Of a stretch of DNA of 64,000 nucleotides, positions 24,529 to 33,557 are shown piece after piece. Every line of letters starts with the position of its first letter. Position 1 is the first letter of the stretch. Made by a program: the position numbers and the translations under genes. The DNA is from Shimia sediminis (lineage in GTDB: Bacteria; Pseudomonadota; Alphaproteobacteria; Rhodobacterales; Rhodobacteraceae). The notes beneath the pieces are model-generated. The model worked only from the letters and a program-made list of their open reading frames with translations. It was not told where the DNA came from and did no database searches. Location of the stretch: contig NZ_RYZK01000005.1 of NCBI RefSeq assembly GCF_003990645.1, positions 235,311-299,310 on the forward strand, read 5' to 3'.

Positions 24529-25469
24529 GTGACACCCTCCACAGGTGGCAATTGATCGTGCAGCGCCTGCAAACGCGTCAGCGCGGTCTCGCGCGCCTCG
24601 CCCTTGCGGTTCTCGCTGCTGATCCGCCTCAGCATCTGCTCGGCAACAAAAAAGGCAAAGATCTCGCCCTGTTCTTCGGGCGGCAGGATGCGCGTGATAT
24701 CGAACGCCGCCAGATCCTCGGCGTCCAGCCCCAGGGGCCCCGGCAAGCCCGGCCAATAAAGACAAGCCGCCGTCAGAAACCGCGCCGCCATGCGCGCCAG
24801 CGGCAACACATGTCCCCCCTGAATGTCATAGGCCCAGACCGTGTCGCCCTCGACGCTCAGGTTCACCGGCGCAAAATCGCCGTGCGCCATGGCATGGGTC
24901 AGGGGCTTGCGCCGATGCGGCAGGCCCAGCGCCTCCATCCGCGCCAGCGTGTCGCCGATCAACAGCGCGGCCTGCGGCGAGGTCTCCGGCAGGCCCCCGG
25001 ACAGTTTGCGCACCATCTTGCGCGACCAGAACGGGCGTATTTCCTGCCGCAGAGCCGCGACATCCGCCAACCATTGCCCGCACAGCGCCATCACCCGCGA
25101 CCGCTCGGCGCGGTCCTCGGTCTTTAGCGCCAGGCTCACCCGTGCCCCCGGCGCCCGTCCGAGGATCAGACAGCCTGTGTCCGGCAGAACCCCAAGAAAC
25201 GGCGCCACCCGCGCCGGCCCCTCGGCCAGGGCCGCACTCAGAAACCTCAGCTCCAGCTCGGTTTCTGCCAGTTTTTGCGCCGCATCCGGTGTCATCAACC
25301 GCTTGTAAACCGCCGCCTGCCCCTGAAATTGGCCCGCAAAAACATGCGCCTCGTCGCCGGATTTCAGAACCTCATCCACCGCGCCGCTCTCTGGTCCATA
25401 AACGTCACGCAGCTCGGCCTCGATCTTACGCGCCGAGGCAGCACTGGTCAGGAGCGAGCCCAGCAACAT
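24525..25469 (-). CDS. Aminoglycoside-phosphotransferase-like (APH-fold) kinase homologue
   Basis: 314 residues. Seen: the APH/choline-kinase catalytic loop AHGDFAPVNLSVEGD about residues 198-212, followed by VWAYDIQGG (the metal-binding Asp). An N-lobe KRLM near residue 57 could supply the ATP lysine. The first 15 residues are hydrophobic and could be a signal anchor. The ATG at 25469 is 2 bases after the rsmE stop; a GTG start at 25499 inside rsmE is possible. Natural substrate unknown; most such proteins act on sugars or lipids, not antibiotics. Confidence 0.78.
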   Translation of the reverse strand: MLLGSLLTSAASARKIEAELRDVYGPESGAVDEVLKSGDEAHVFAGQFQGQAAVYKRLMTPDAAQKLAETELELRFLSAALAEGPARVAPFLGVLPDTGCLILGRAPGARVSLALKTEDRAERSRVMALCGQWLADVAALRQEIRPFWSRKMVRKLSGGLPETSPQAALLIGDTLARMEALGLPHRRKPLTHAMAHGDFAPVNLSVEGDTVWAYDIQGGHVLPLARMAARFLTAACLYWPGLPGPLGLDAEDLAAFDITRILPPEEQGEIFAFFVAEQMLRRISSENRKGEARETALTRLQALHDQLPPVEGVT

Positions 25470-25471
25470 CC

Positions 25472-26227
25472 CTACCAGTCCCCCAGCGCCTGCTGCCACA
25501 GTGTCATCGCCGCCACCGCCGCGGTATCGGCGCGCAACACACGCGGCCCCAAGCTGACCACATGCGAAAACGACAAGGCCTTGAGCCTGGCGCGTTCCGC
25601 CTCGGAAAACCCACCCTCGGGGCCGATCAGAATGGCCCAGGGTCCCGCTCCTTGGCCGTGACCGGCCGCCTCGCTTTTCGCGAGGAAGCCCGCAAGGGCT
25701 GAAGAGCTGCCCACCTCGGCCTCGTCACAAAACATCAACTGCCGCCCCTCGGGCCACTCCGACAACACCCGGTCCAGCCGCTGCAAATCCGTCACCTCGG
25801 GCACAAACGTCCCGCCACATTGCTCAGCGGCCTCAACCGCGTGCGCCTGCAACCGGTCCTGCCGGATACGCTCGGAATTGGTGAAATCCGTCTGAACCGG
25901 CATGATCCGCGCGGCCCCCATCTCGGCGGCCTTTTCCACGATGAAATCGGTGCGCGCCTTCTTGATCGGGGCAAACAGCAGCCACAGATCGGGCGGCATC
26001 TGCAACGGCTTGGTCTGTTCCTCGCAAACCAACACACCCTTGCGCTTGCCCGCCTCGGCGACTGTGCACCGCCACTCTCCATCCTTGCCATTGAACAACA
26101 GAACCGGATCGCCCACGCCCATCCGCATCACCCCAAAAAGGTAGTGCGCGGAATCGCGCTCCAGAGGAACCGATTGCCCTGCCCCAAGGGGATGTTCTAC
26201 ATACAACCTGACTTTTGCCTGTTTCAT
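25472..26227 (-). CDS. rsmE: 16S rRNA (uracil-1498-N3)-methyltransferase
   Basis: 251 residues. Methylates U1498 near the decoding centre of 16S rRNA using S-adenosylmethionine. Seen: N-terminal PUA-like domain, KKARTDFIVEKAAEMGA (substrate helix), and the SPOUT trefoil-knot motifs ILIGPEGGFSEAER and VSLGPRVLRADTAA. Start at 26227 lies only 12 bases from the divergent ubiA ATG at 26240, so the two genes must have promoters inside one another. Confidence 0.94.
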   Translation of the reverse strand: MKQAKVRLYVEHPLGAGQSVPLERDSAHYLFGVMRMGVGDPVLLFNGKDGEWRCTVAEAGKRKGVLVCEEQTKPLQMPPDLWLLFAPIKKARTDFIVEKAAEMGAARIMPVQTDFTNSERIRQDRLQAHAVEAAEQCGGTFVPEVTDLQRLDRVLSEWPEGRQLMFCDEAEVGSSSALAGFLAKSEAAGHGQGAGPWAILIGPEGGFSEAERARLKALSFSHVVSLGPRVLRADTAAVAAMTLWQQALGDW

Positions 26228-26239
26228 GGAAACCTACAT

Positions 26240-27205
26240 ATGGCCGACACGCCCACAACGCCAGAGCCAGACGGCCAAGTTTCCGACGCCGTGACCGGCA
26301 ACTGGGTCGATCACCTCGCCCCGGCCTTCAGCCGCCCCTACCTGCGGCTCAGCCGCGCGGATCGGCCCATCGGCACGTGGCTCTTGTTGCTGCCCTGCTG
26401 GTTCGGCCTTGCGCTGGCGATGCTCTGGGACGGGCAGGCCAGCCTCCATGACGCGTGGATTTTCCTCGGCTGTGGCGCCGGGGCCTTTCTGATGCGCGGT
26501 GCGGGCTGCACATGGAACGACATCACAGACCGCGAGTTCGACGCCAAGGTAGAGCGCACCCGTTCGCGCCCCATCCCCTCGGGACAGGTCAGCGCCAAAC
26601 AGGCCGCCGCCTGGATGATCCTGCAGGCGCTGATTGCCTTTGCCATCCTGCTAACCTTCCATACCAACGCCATCCTGCTCGGGTTTCTGTCGCTCTTGCC
26701 CGTTGTGGTCTACCCCTTTGCCAAACGCTTTACCTGGTGGCCGCAGGTCTTTCTGGGCATCGCCTTCAACTGGGGGGCCCTTCTGGCCTGGACCGCCCAT
26801 ACCGGCACGCTCAACTGGCCCGCCGTGGTGCTGTATGTTGCGGGGATCTCGTGGACGCTGTTCTATGACACCATCTATGCCCATCAGGACACCGAAGACG
26901 ACGCCCTGATCGGCGTGAAATCCACCGCCCGGCTCTTTGCCGAGAACTCGCCCAAGTGGCTGCAGGGCTTCCTGATCCTCACCGTGGCGCTGTTTGCTGT
27001 CGCGGTTTACCTCGCCGCAAGTGACCGCAGCCCGCTGTCGCTGGTGGTGGCGCTGGCCGGTCCCTGGGCCATGGGCTGGCACATGCAGTGGCAAATGCGC
27101 CGCCTTGATACCGACAACCCGACGATCTGCATGCATCTGTTCCGCTCGAACCGCGATACCGGCCTGATCCCTCTGCTGTTTTTCGCCGTTGCGTGGTTCC
27201 TGTGA
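26240..27205 (+). CDS. ubiA: 4-hydroxybenzoate polyprenyltransferase
   Basis: 321-residue integral membrane enzyme that prenylates 4-hydroxybenzoate in ubiquinone synthesis. Seen: the first Asp-rich motif NDITDREFDAKVERTRSRPI about residues 93-112, the second DTIYAHQDTEDD near residue 210, and about eight membrane helices. The ATG at 26240 is preferred over upstream in-frame starts inside rsmE because family homologues begin near here and GGAAAC precedes it. Head-to-head with rsmE. Confidence 0.94.
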   Translation: MADTPTTPEPDGQVSDAVTGNWVDHLAPAFSRPYLRLSRADRPIGTWLLLLPCWFGLALAMLWDGQASLHDAWIFLGCGAGAFLMRGAGCTWNDITDREFDAKVERTRSRPIPSGQVSAKQAAAWMILQALIAFAILLTFHTNAILLGFLSLLPVVVYPFAKRFTWWPQVFLGIAFNWGALLAWTAHTGTLNWPAVVLYVAGISWTLFYDTIYAHQDTEDDALIGVKSTARLFAENSPKWLQGFLILTVALFAVAVYLAASDRSPLSLVVALAGPWAMGWHMQWQMRRLDTDNPTICMHLFRSNRDTGLIPLLFFAVAWFL

Positions 27206-27276
27206 TTGCATGCCCCGCCCCCACATCGTAACAAGACGTCGATAACCACAAACTCACCTCCGAGACGCTCCCCAGC

Positions 27277-29256
27277 ATGCGCCTTTCCTCACTTGCCATC
27301 CTTGCCTCAACCTTTGCCGCTGCTGCGGTTGTCAGCGTTGTCGCGGCCATGTTCTCGGCTGACCTGATCGAGGACACCTCCAAACGCAGCGTCAAACAGG
27401 CCCTGATGGACAAGAACCTGATGTGGACCAAAGTCCATGCCGAAGGGCTTCAGGTCTTCCTCACCGGCGTCGCCCCGACCGAGGCCGACCGCTTCCGTGC
27501 CATCTCGACCGCAGGGGGCATCGTGGACGCCGCCCGCGTCATCGACAACATGCAGGTCGTGGCCACCGCCGACCTTGCCCCGCCGCGGTTTTCCGTGGAA
27601 ATCCTGCGCAATGATTCCGGCATCCAGCTGATCGGCCTGATCCCCGAAAGCGCCGACCGCAATGCCATGCTGCGGGCCCTGCGCGACCTGGACGGCAGCC
27701 CCGAGGTCACCGATTTCCTCGAAACCGCCGCCTACGACATGCCCGAAGGCTGGCAAAAGGCGGCGAGTTTTGCGCAATACGCGCTGGAACACCTGCCCCG
27801 CGCCAAGATCTCGATGGAGGCAGGCCGGGTCTCGGTCACCGCCATGAGCGACAGCATCGAAGAACGCAAAGAGCTTGAGAGCAAGCTGCGCCGCAAGGCC
27901 CCTGCCTCGCTCGACCTGACGCTGGCGATTTCCGCGCCGCGCCCGGTCATCACCCCCTTTACCCTGCGCTTTGTCAGTGACGAAAGCGGCGCGCGCTTTG
28001 ACGCCTGCTCCGCCGACACCGAAGAGGCCCGCAACCTGATCCTCGCCGCCGCGGGCACCGCAGGCCTCACCGGGTCGGCCACCTGCACCATCGGCCTTGG
28101 TGTGCCGACACCTTCCTGGGGCGAAGCGGTGAAAATCGCGCTGGACGGTGTTGCGGCACTGGGCGGCGGCACCGTGACCTTTTCGGATGCCGACATCACG
28201 CTGATCGCGCTCATGGGCACCAATCAGGCCCTGTTCGACCGCGTGGTCGGCGAGCTGGAAACCTCGCTGCCGGACGTCTTTGCCCTGCACTCCACCCTGC
28301 CACAACCCGAGGTCGAGGACGAAGAGGGCACCATCCCCGACTTCACCGCCACGCTCAGCCCCGAAGGGCTGTTGCAACTGCGTGGCCGCCTGCGCGACGA
28401 TCTCAGCCGCGACACCACCACCAACTATGCCCGCGCCCGCTTTGGCAGTGACGCGGTGCACATGGCCGCGCGGCTCGACGATGGCCTGCCGATGACCTGG
28501 TCGCTGCGCGTGATGGCCGGGCTGGATGCGCTGGCGCAACTGCACAATGGCGCGCTCACCGTCACCCCCGACAGCCTCTCGGTGCGCGGCACCACGGGGG
28601 ATGCCGAGGTCAACGCCCGCATCTCGCAGATGCTCGCCGACCGCCTGTCCCAGACCGACACCTTCTCGATCGACGTCACATACCAAGAGGCGCTCGACCC
28701 GGTGGCACAGCTGCCCACGCCCGAAGACTGCGAACTGGCCGTGCGCGCGGTCCTGAAAGACAAGAAAATCAGCTTTGAACCCGGCTCCGGCACGCTCGAC
28801 GCCAGCGCCGAACCGATCATCGACGAAATCGCCACCGTTCTGGCCGAGTGTTCCGGCGTCGCGATTGAAATCCAGGGCCACACCGACAGCCAGGGCCGCG
28901 AGGAAATGAATCTCGCCCTCAGCCAGACCCGCGCCCAGTCGGTTCTGAACGCCCTGCATGATCGCCGCATCCTGACCGGCAGCTTTGTCGCCCAGGGCTA
29001 TGGCGAAGCCACGCCAATTGCCGACAACGGCACCGAAGAAGGCCGCGAAGCCAACCGCCGGATCGAGTTCGTGCTGGTGCGCCCCGAGGCCGACCCCGAG
29101 GCCACGGATGAAGGCGACGGCGACGCAGACACATCCGCCACCGCCGAGGACACCGCCGTCGAAGAGGCCGCGCAAGCGACCGATGAGACCGAGGCGGAAA
29201 CCCCCGACAACGCCGGGACCGAGACCCAGCAGGAGACGACCGATGACCAGAACTGA
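27277..29256 (+). CDS. OmpA-family protein with BON-like repeats and acidic tail
   Basis: 659 residues. Seen: N-terminal signal anchor (1-26), several BON-like repeats (GLQVFLTGVAPTEADRFRA; GIQLIGLIPESADRN; LQLRGRLRDD) through residues 50-480, and a C-terminal OmpA peptidoglycan-binding domain (about 500-610) with FEPGSGTLDASAEPI, IQGHTDSQGREEMNLALSQT and EGREANRRIEFVL. It ends in a 40-residue Asp/Glu/Thr-rich tail. Links the outer membrane or periplasm to peptidoglycan. Transcribed with the next gene, whose start lies 14 bases before this stop. Confidence 0.88.
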   Translation: MRLSSLAILASTFAAAAVVSVVAAMFSADLIEDTSKRSVKQALMDKNLMWTKVHAEGLQVFLTGVAPTEADRFRAISTAGGIVDAARVIDNMQVVATADLAPPRFSVEILRNDSGIQLIGLIPESADRNAMLRALRDLDGSPEVTDFLETAAYDMPEGWQKAASFAQYALEHLPRAKISMEAGRVSVTAMSDSIEERKELESKLRRKAPASLDLTLAISAPRPVITPFTLRFVSDESGARFDACSADTEEARNLILAAAGTAGLTGSATCTIGLGVPTPSWGEAVKIALDGVAALGGGTVTFSDADITLIALMGTNQALFDRVVGELETSLPDVFALHSTLPQPEVEDEEGTIPDFTATLSPEGLLQLRGRLRDDLSRDTTTNYARARFGSDAVHMAARLDDGLPMTWSLRVMAGLDALAQLHNGALTVTPDSLSVRGTTGDAEVNARISQMLADRLSQTDTFSIDVTYQEALDPVAQLPTPEDCELAVRAVLKDKKISFEPGSGTLDASAEPIIDEIATVLAECSGVAIEIQGHTDSQGREEMNLALSQTRAQSVLNALHDRRILTGSFVAQGYGEATPIADNGTEEGREANRRIEFVLVRPEADPEATDEGDGDADTSATAEDTAVEEAAQATDETEAETPDNAGTETQQETTDDQN

Positions 29257-29569
29257 TTTCATCATCACCACGGCAATCATTCTCTTCGTGGCCTTCTGCA
29301 TGGGCTGGTTCGCCAACTGGCTGGTGCACCGCTTTTCCCGCGTCTCCCAGGCCGACGTCGACCAACTCGAAAGCATGAGCCAGGAACTGCACGAGGCCGA
29401 AGAAACCCGCGATCAGGCGATCACCTACCTGCAACAACGCGAGGCCGAGCTGACCAACCAGCTGGCCCAGACCGAAGCCGAGCTCTCCGCCGCCATGGAA
29501 GGCCTGCGCGACGCCCGCCACGAAGCCGAAGAACTCCGCGCCTACATCGAGCGTGTGAACGCGGGGTAG
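29243..29569 (+). CDS. Single-helix coiled-coil membrane protein
   Basis: 108 residues. Seen: one membrane helix (about residues 6-26) followed by a long Glu/Gln/Ala-rich coiled coil. Its start overlaps the OmpA-family gene by 14 bases, so it is translated from the same mRNA and may bind that protein. The longer upstream frame is the OmpA gene read out of phase. No ribosome-binding site is needed for coupled reinitiation. Function unknown; a structural role at the envelope is an inference only. Confidence 0.78.
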   Translation: MTRTDFIITTAIILFVAFCMGWFANWLVHRFSRVSQADVDQLESMSQELHEAEETRDQAITYLQQREAELTNQLAQTEAELSAAMEGLRDARHEAEELRAYIERVNAG

Positions 29570-29580
29570 CGGGCCCGATT

Positions 29581-31056
29581 TCAGTCGCCCGACAACCGTT
29601 GCAAACGATCCAAAAGCTGTTGCACAGTGTTAGTGTCAACGGCCAAGTTTGCGCGGGTTTGTTTGACCTCGGCAGCTTCCTGCGGATGTTTCAGCTGCTC
29701 CGCCAGCCTATTCAACACATCGCCAATCCCCTCGCCTTCCGAGATCTGAGGCAGCGATTGCGTGAGACCTGAGTCTTTTTCCCGTTTTGTCACTAGTGAC
29801 CGCGCGCGTTCTGCGGCGTGGCCAAAATGCAGCGTTTCCTGCAGCGCTTGACCAAAAAACGCCTCACCCCAATCCGTGAATTCATTACTGTCGTCACATC
29901 CGAACGAGTTGCGGTCCGCCGCCGATGCCGTAACAATTAGTCGACCAGATCCTGCCAGCTCATCCACAAACGACCCCGAGTAACACGCCGACACAACCAC
30001 GACCGCGTTCTGAATGCCGGAGTGATCCAGCGCCGCAGCCACTTCCGCTGCGCTCAACTCCTTGCGAGACAGCCCTGGAAATGATGTCGACAAATGATCT
30101 TCAAAACCGTGTGACGTCAGAAAAATCAGCGCAACGTCCTGCGATACGTCCATTTGCTCGGACAGCCCCATAAGCGCCGCTCTCAGATTGGTACGATTCA
30201 ACAGTGGCATGTCCAACGGCCCCTGAACCGTCGAACCCAAACGCAGAATACGCCCTTCAGCGCCAAATCGCTGTTCCAAGAGCCCGTACAAAGCTACGAC
30301 TTCCCGTTGAAATATCTTCTGCGTTGGATAGCCGGCACCCAGTACCGCATAAAGGTCGACTTGTTCAGAGTCCTGTTCCTTAAGCGCGGCAACCTGCGCG
30401 TTAACAAGTTTCTCCTGCACAGGATAGACAACTTCGGGATCGGGCAGCGACCAACGCCGCGCCTCTTCCCCGTCTGTCGCGGTTTCAGCTTCGACCAACA
30501 GTTGGCCGCTCTCAAACTGGTATTCGGTCAGCAGGACTTGCAACGTCCCTGCCGCTGCAACACACAGGCCGATGAGACCATGGCGCAGTTTTGGGACCGC
30601 AAAGAACTTGGACAACGCCACGTAGACCGGCAGCAATCCAATCAAAACATAAGACCAATAGGCAAGGTAGGGGTCGGATAAGTGCGACAGCAACTGCACG
30701 AACAACACGACCACCAAAACCGAACCCGCAGCCATGCTCATGGAACTGACGACCAACATCCGCCCAATACGATCACCGCGCTGCAGGCATAGTGCTGCCA
30801 CCATCTGTGTCACAAACCAAGCGGTCATCCCGCCAAGCCACAGTTGAAACCCGTAAAGTGAGAAATCCACCGGGCCCTCAATCCAGTATCGGCTTATGCC
30901 GAGCTGTACTCCAAACAGGATCGCCAAGGCCACCAGCACATCCACTGGTCCTCCCATCGTGCCCCTTTTGGGGACACGCCAAAAAACATAGCTCAAGGCG
31001 GAAAATGCGTTTGAAATCGGAGTCGGGCGCCGCTGCCAGGGAGAAGATTGGGTCAT
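29581..31056 (-). CDS. Membrane-anchored C13/caspase-like cysteine protease homologue
   Basis: 491 residues. Seen: five to six N-terminal membrane helices (about residues 37-175), a linker, then a clan CD fold with ALIFLTSHGFEDH (catalytic His316) and VVVVSACYSGSF (catalytic Cys358), a His-Gly...Ala-Cys spacing of 42, as in legumain/C13 and caspases. SADRNSFGCDDSNEFTDWGEAFF follows, which matches bacterial C13 members. Topology would place the protease in the periplasm or cytoplasm depending on helix count; I cannot fix this. Convergent with the OmpA-family operon 11 bases away. Substrate unknown. Confidence 0.82.
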   Translation of the reverse strand: MTQSSPWQRRPTPISNAFSALSYVFWRVPKRGTMGGPVDVLVALAILFGVQLGISRYWIEGPVDFSLYGFQLWLGGMTAWFVTQMVAALCLQRGDRIGRMLVVSSMSMAAGSVLVVVLFVQLLSHLSDPYLAYWSYVLIGLLPVYVALSKFFAVPKLRHGLIGLCVAAAGTLQVLLTEYQFESGQLLVEAETATDGEEARRWSLPDPEVVYPVQEKLVNAQVAALKEQDSEQVDLYAVLGAGYPTQKIFQREVVALYGLLEQRFGAEGRILRLGSTVQGPLDMPLLNRTNLRAALMGLSEQMDVSQDVALIFLTSHGFEDHLSTSFPGLSRKELSAAEVAAALDHSGIQNAVVVVSACYSGSFVDELAGSGRLIVTASAADRNSFGCDDSNEFTDWGEAFFGQALQETLHFGHAAERARSLVTKREKDSGLTQSLPQISEGEGIGDVLNRLAEQLKHPQEAAEVKQTRANLAVDTNTVQQLLDRLQRLSGD

Positions 31057-31149
31057 GCCTCTTCATGAACCGTGAATCAGGCGGAATTCTGTCCCTTCCC
31101 GCACATTTTCACGCGCAACCCTGACGGGAGTGCCACAAGTGTTAACACA

Positions 31150-31782
31150 TCACGTCGAATTCTCTTCCCCTCCCTCCGGCGGGGTCCTCAGCAACAACCC
31201 GACCCGCGCCACAAGGATCAGTGCAAAGACCACAAGCGTTGCCGCAGGATCGCCCAGCCATCCAACCAACAACAGGTACACCGCCCCCCCGGCCAGCGAC
31301 AGCGTGGCATAGAGGTCTTCTCGCAAGACACTTGGCGTGATGTTGCACAACAGATCGCGGATCATGCCTCCGGCCGTGCCCGTGACACAGCCGACCACCA
31401 CCGCGATCACCGGTGACAGCCCTGCGTCCATCGCCACCTGCACCCCGGTCAGCGTGAACAGGCTCAGCCCGATGGCATCGAGATACATCAACAACCGCAG
31501 CCGCTGCCCATTGCCTGTCGGCATGGCGCGGGCCACGAAATAGCTCGCAATCGCCACTGGCACCGCCACCAGCAAATAGGTTGTGTCGCCCACCCAAAAC
31601 ACCGGCACGCGTCCGATCAACAGGTCGCGCAGCGTGCCGCCACCCACCGCCGTCACCACGCCCAGCACCGTCGCGCCAAACAGGTCCAGCTGAAAGCGCC
31701 GCGCCTGAATCGCTGCCGAGGCCGCCATGACCGCTGTCGCGACCATGGTGAGCCAGAAAAAGATGTTTCCCAGAATGTCCAT
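31150..31782 (-). CDS. Trimeric intracellular cation (TRIC)-type channel family protein (UPF0126)
   Basis: 210 residues from the ATG at 31782, the usual length; about seven membrane helices in two UPF0126 repeats. Seen: LGVVTAVGGGTLRDLLIGRV and GCVTGTAGGMIRDLLCNI, the paired Gly-Gly-x-x-RD motifs. The frame is open to 31896, but a start there would add an extra helix and remove the preferred AAGG site. Cation transport is inferred from family resemblance to TRIC. Downstream gap to the protease gene (about 90 bases) holds nothing I can support. Confidence 0.85.
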   Translation of the reverse strand: MDILGNIFFWLTMVATAVMAASAAIQARRFQLDLFGATVLGVVTAVGGGTLRDLLIGRVPVFWVGDTTYLLVAVPVAIASYFVARAMPTGNGQRLRLLMYLDAIGLSLFTLTGVQVAMDAGLSPVIAVVVGCVTGTAGGMIRDLLCNITPSVLREDLYATLSLAGGAVYLLLVGWLGDPAATLVVFALILVARVGLLLRTPPEGGEENST

Positions 31783-31908
31783 GACGCCCACCTTGGCGGC
31801 AACGCACAGGGCAATCAATAGAAAGACCACCCATGCCGGGGCCGCGCGTTTGCCGGGTAACCCCCCCACCGTGCGCTGCATTAACCCATGCCGCACAACA
31901 GAGACGGC

Positions 31909-31941
31909 ACCGACGCAATACCGACGTGATACCGACGCAGT
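31909..31941. repeat. Three tandem 11-bp repeats
   Basis: ACCGACGCAAT, ACCGACGTGAT, ACCGACGCAGT in direct contact, with ACCGACG invariant. The 11-bp period is one helical turn, so equal sites face one side of the DNA. They lie 127-159 bases upstream of the TRIC ATG and downstream of moaE. Confidence 0.75.
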
Positions 31942-32034
31942 ACAGACCCCGGTTTTGGCCTTTAACCCTTGTGTTTTCTGGTCGAGTCGCGGCTCGGATC
32001 ACCGGGCGCGGCGCCCGCCCGCGAAAGAAACCCT

Positions 32035-32478
32035 TTACCAGCGTTTCAGCGCGTCCTCGTCCTCGTCTTTCGAGGCCACCCATTCCGCGCCATCTGCGGT
32101 GAATTCCTGCTTCCAGAACGGCGCGCGGGATTTGAGGTAATCCATCAGGAATTCTGCCGCCGCAAAGGCATCCACCCGGTGCGGCGCAGCCGTGGCGACC
32201 ATCATGATCATGTCGCCCGGACGCATCTCGCCATGACGGTGAATGACCAGCACATCGCCCAGGCTCCAACGCTCCCGCGCCTCGGCCGCGATGCTCTCCA
32301 GCGCCTTCTCGGTCATGCCGGGATAATGTTCGATCACCATGCGATCCAGCGGGTCTCCGGGCAGGTCGCGAACCACGCCGGTAAAGGTGACAATCGCCCC
32401 CATATCGGTGTGCCCGCTGGCAAAGGCATTGGCCTCTGCGCCAAAATCAAACGGCTCGGCCTGCACCACGATGCGCAT
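32035..32478 (-). CDS. moaE: Molybdopterin synthase catalytic subunit
   Basis: 147 residues. Large subunit of molybdopterin synthase, which uses thiocarboxylated MoaD to put two sulfurs into precursor Z. Seen: GAIVTFTGVVRD (about 27-38), IEHYPGMTEKAL, HRHGEMRPGD, and the catalytic KSRAPFWKQE near residue 115. Starts 3 bases after moaD. Confidence 0.95.
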   Translation of the reverse strand: MRIVVQAEPFDFGAEANAFASGHTDMGAIVTFTGVVRDLPGDPLDRMVIEHYPGMTEKALESIAAEARERWSLGDVLVIHRHGEMRPGDMIMMVATAAPHRVDAFAAAEFLMDYLKSRAPFWKQEFTADGAEWVASKDEDEDALKRW

Positions 32479-32481
32479 GGG

Positions 32482-32733
32482 TTAACCCCCTGTCATCGGC
32501 GGAAAAAACGCCACTTCGCGCGCGCCATCCAGCGCGGCGTCAAACTCGGTCAGTTCCTGATCGACGGCCACACGCAGCGCGCTGAGATCGCTGAACGCCA
32601 TGGCATAACGCTCTTCACGCGCCCGCAGCTCTTCGATCAGTTCCATCACCGTCGCGGCCTGGGTCTCAACCTTCTCGCGCGGCTCGCCGATCCGCTCGCG
32701 GACCCATGCAAAGTAGAGAACGTTCAAAGCCAT
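32482..32733 (-). CDS. moaD: Molybdopterin synthase sulfur carrier subunit
   Basis: 83-residue ubiquitin-like protein. Ends in FPPMTGG; the terminal Gly-Gly is thiocarboxylated. Opening VLYFAWVRERIG is typical. The order pgsA-moaD-moaE with gaps of 4 and 3 bases gives one transcript. moaB is encoded 27 kb away. Confidence 0.94.
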   Translation of the reverse strand: MALNVLYFAWVRERIGEPREKVETQAATVMELIEELRAREERYAMAFSDLSALRVAVDQELTEFDAALDGAREVAFFPPMTGG

Positions 32734-32737
32734 CTCA

Positions 32738-33403
32738 TCAGTCCTTCAGATGCGGCAGTGACTTCTTGAAATAGTCAAACCCGGTCACCGCCGTCAGCGC
32801 CGCCGCGATCCACAACAACACCAGCCCGGTACGCCCGGTCCAGACCATGCCCTCGAACTTCCAGCGCAGGCCCAGCAGGTCCTCGGTCTCGCCGGTCATG
32901 ACCGCGTCGACAATCTCCTGATCCATGCCGATCACCGACATGCCCAGATAGTGCTCGAACACCCCCTGCCCAAACAGGAAAGCAATGGCGACCATCTGCG
33001 TTGCGGTCTTCCACTTGGCCAGTTTCGTGACCTTCAGCGTCCCCGCCACATCGCCAAGGAATTCGCGCAACCCCGAGACAAACACCTCGCGGAACAGGAT
33101 CACCGTGGCCGGCAACACCAGCCAGGGCGTCCAATGCGCGCCGGAATAGCCCACCAGCACCATCAGCGCGATCACCACCATCGCCTTGTCGGCAATCGGG
33201 TCGATCATCGCCCCCATCTTGGTCTCCTGCCCCCAGGCGCGGGCAAGATAGCCGTCAAACCAGTCGGTGACCGACGCCACCAGGAACAGGCACAGCGCGA
33301 ACCAATCCGCCCAGGGGCGGGTGAAATACAGGAACATCACGGCGACCATCGGGGCCGCGATCAGGCGCAGAACCGACAGGATATTGGGGATTGTCCATCT
33401 CAT
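32738..33403 (-). CDS. pgsA: CDP-diacylglycerol-glycerol-3-phosphate 3-phosphatidyltransferase
   Basis: 221 residues, integral membrane, makes phosphatidylglycerol phosphate. Seen: the CDP-alcohol phosphotransferase signature DG-x2-AR-x8-G-x3-D-x3-D (as DGYLAR...GAMIDPIAD, about residues 49-72), opening PNILSVLRL, and several helices. First gene of the pgsA-moaD-moaE operon. Confidence 0.95.
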   Translation of the reverse strand: MRWTIPNILSVLRLIAAPMVAVMFLYFTRPWADWFALCLFLVASVTDWFDGYLARAWGQETKMGAMIDPIADKAMVVIALMVLVGYSGAHWTPWLVLPATVILFREVFVSGLREFLGDVAGTLKVTKLAKWKTATQMVAIAFLFGQGVFEHYLGMSVIGMDQEIVDAVMTGETEDLLGLRWKFEGMVWTGRTGLVLLWIAAALTAVTGFDYFKKSLPHLKD

Positions 33404-33479
33404 GAGGTTTTAACTAGCCTGTCTCGGCGTCAGTGAAAAGCGCTTCCCGCAGCCCGATCAGGCAGAGCCTGTGAAAATG

Positions 33480-33488
33480 TGATATACT
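33480..33488 (+). promoter_or_regulatory. Candidate extended -10 promoter
   Basis: TGATATACT: TG-n-TATACT with no convincing -35, about 70 bases before the small plus-strand gene at 33558. Confidence 0.35.
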
Positions 33489-33557
33489 GCCTGCACCGCC
33501 GGAACACCGGCCTTGCCGGTTCCCCGGATTACGAAGCACCTAGGGGAGGGCCAAACC

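Noticed and set aside
24525-25469. Aminoglycoside resistance gene
   Set aside because: Only the general APH-fold loop is present, in an rsmE operon; a housekeeping kinase is far likelier.
27307-29376. 689-codon minus-strand frame opposite the OmpA-family gene
   Set aside because: Gly/Ala/His-rich, no motif; the plus strand has OmpA and BON motifs.
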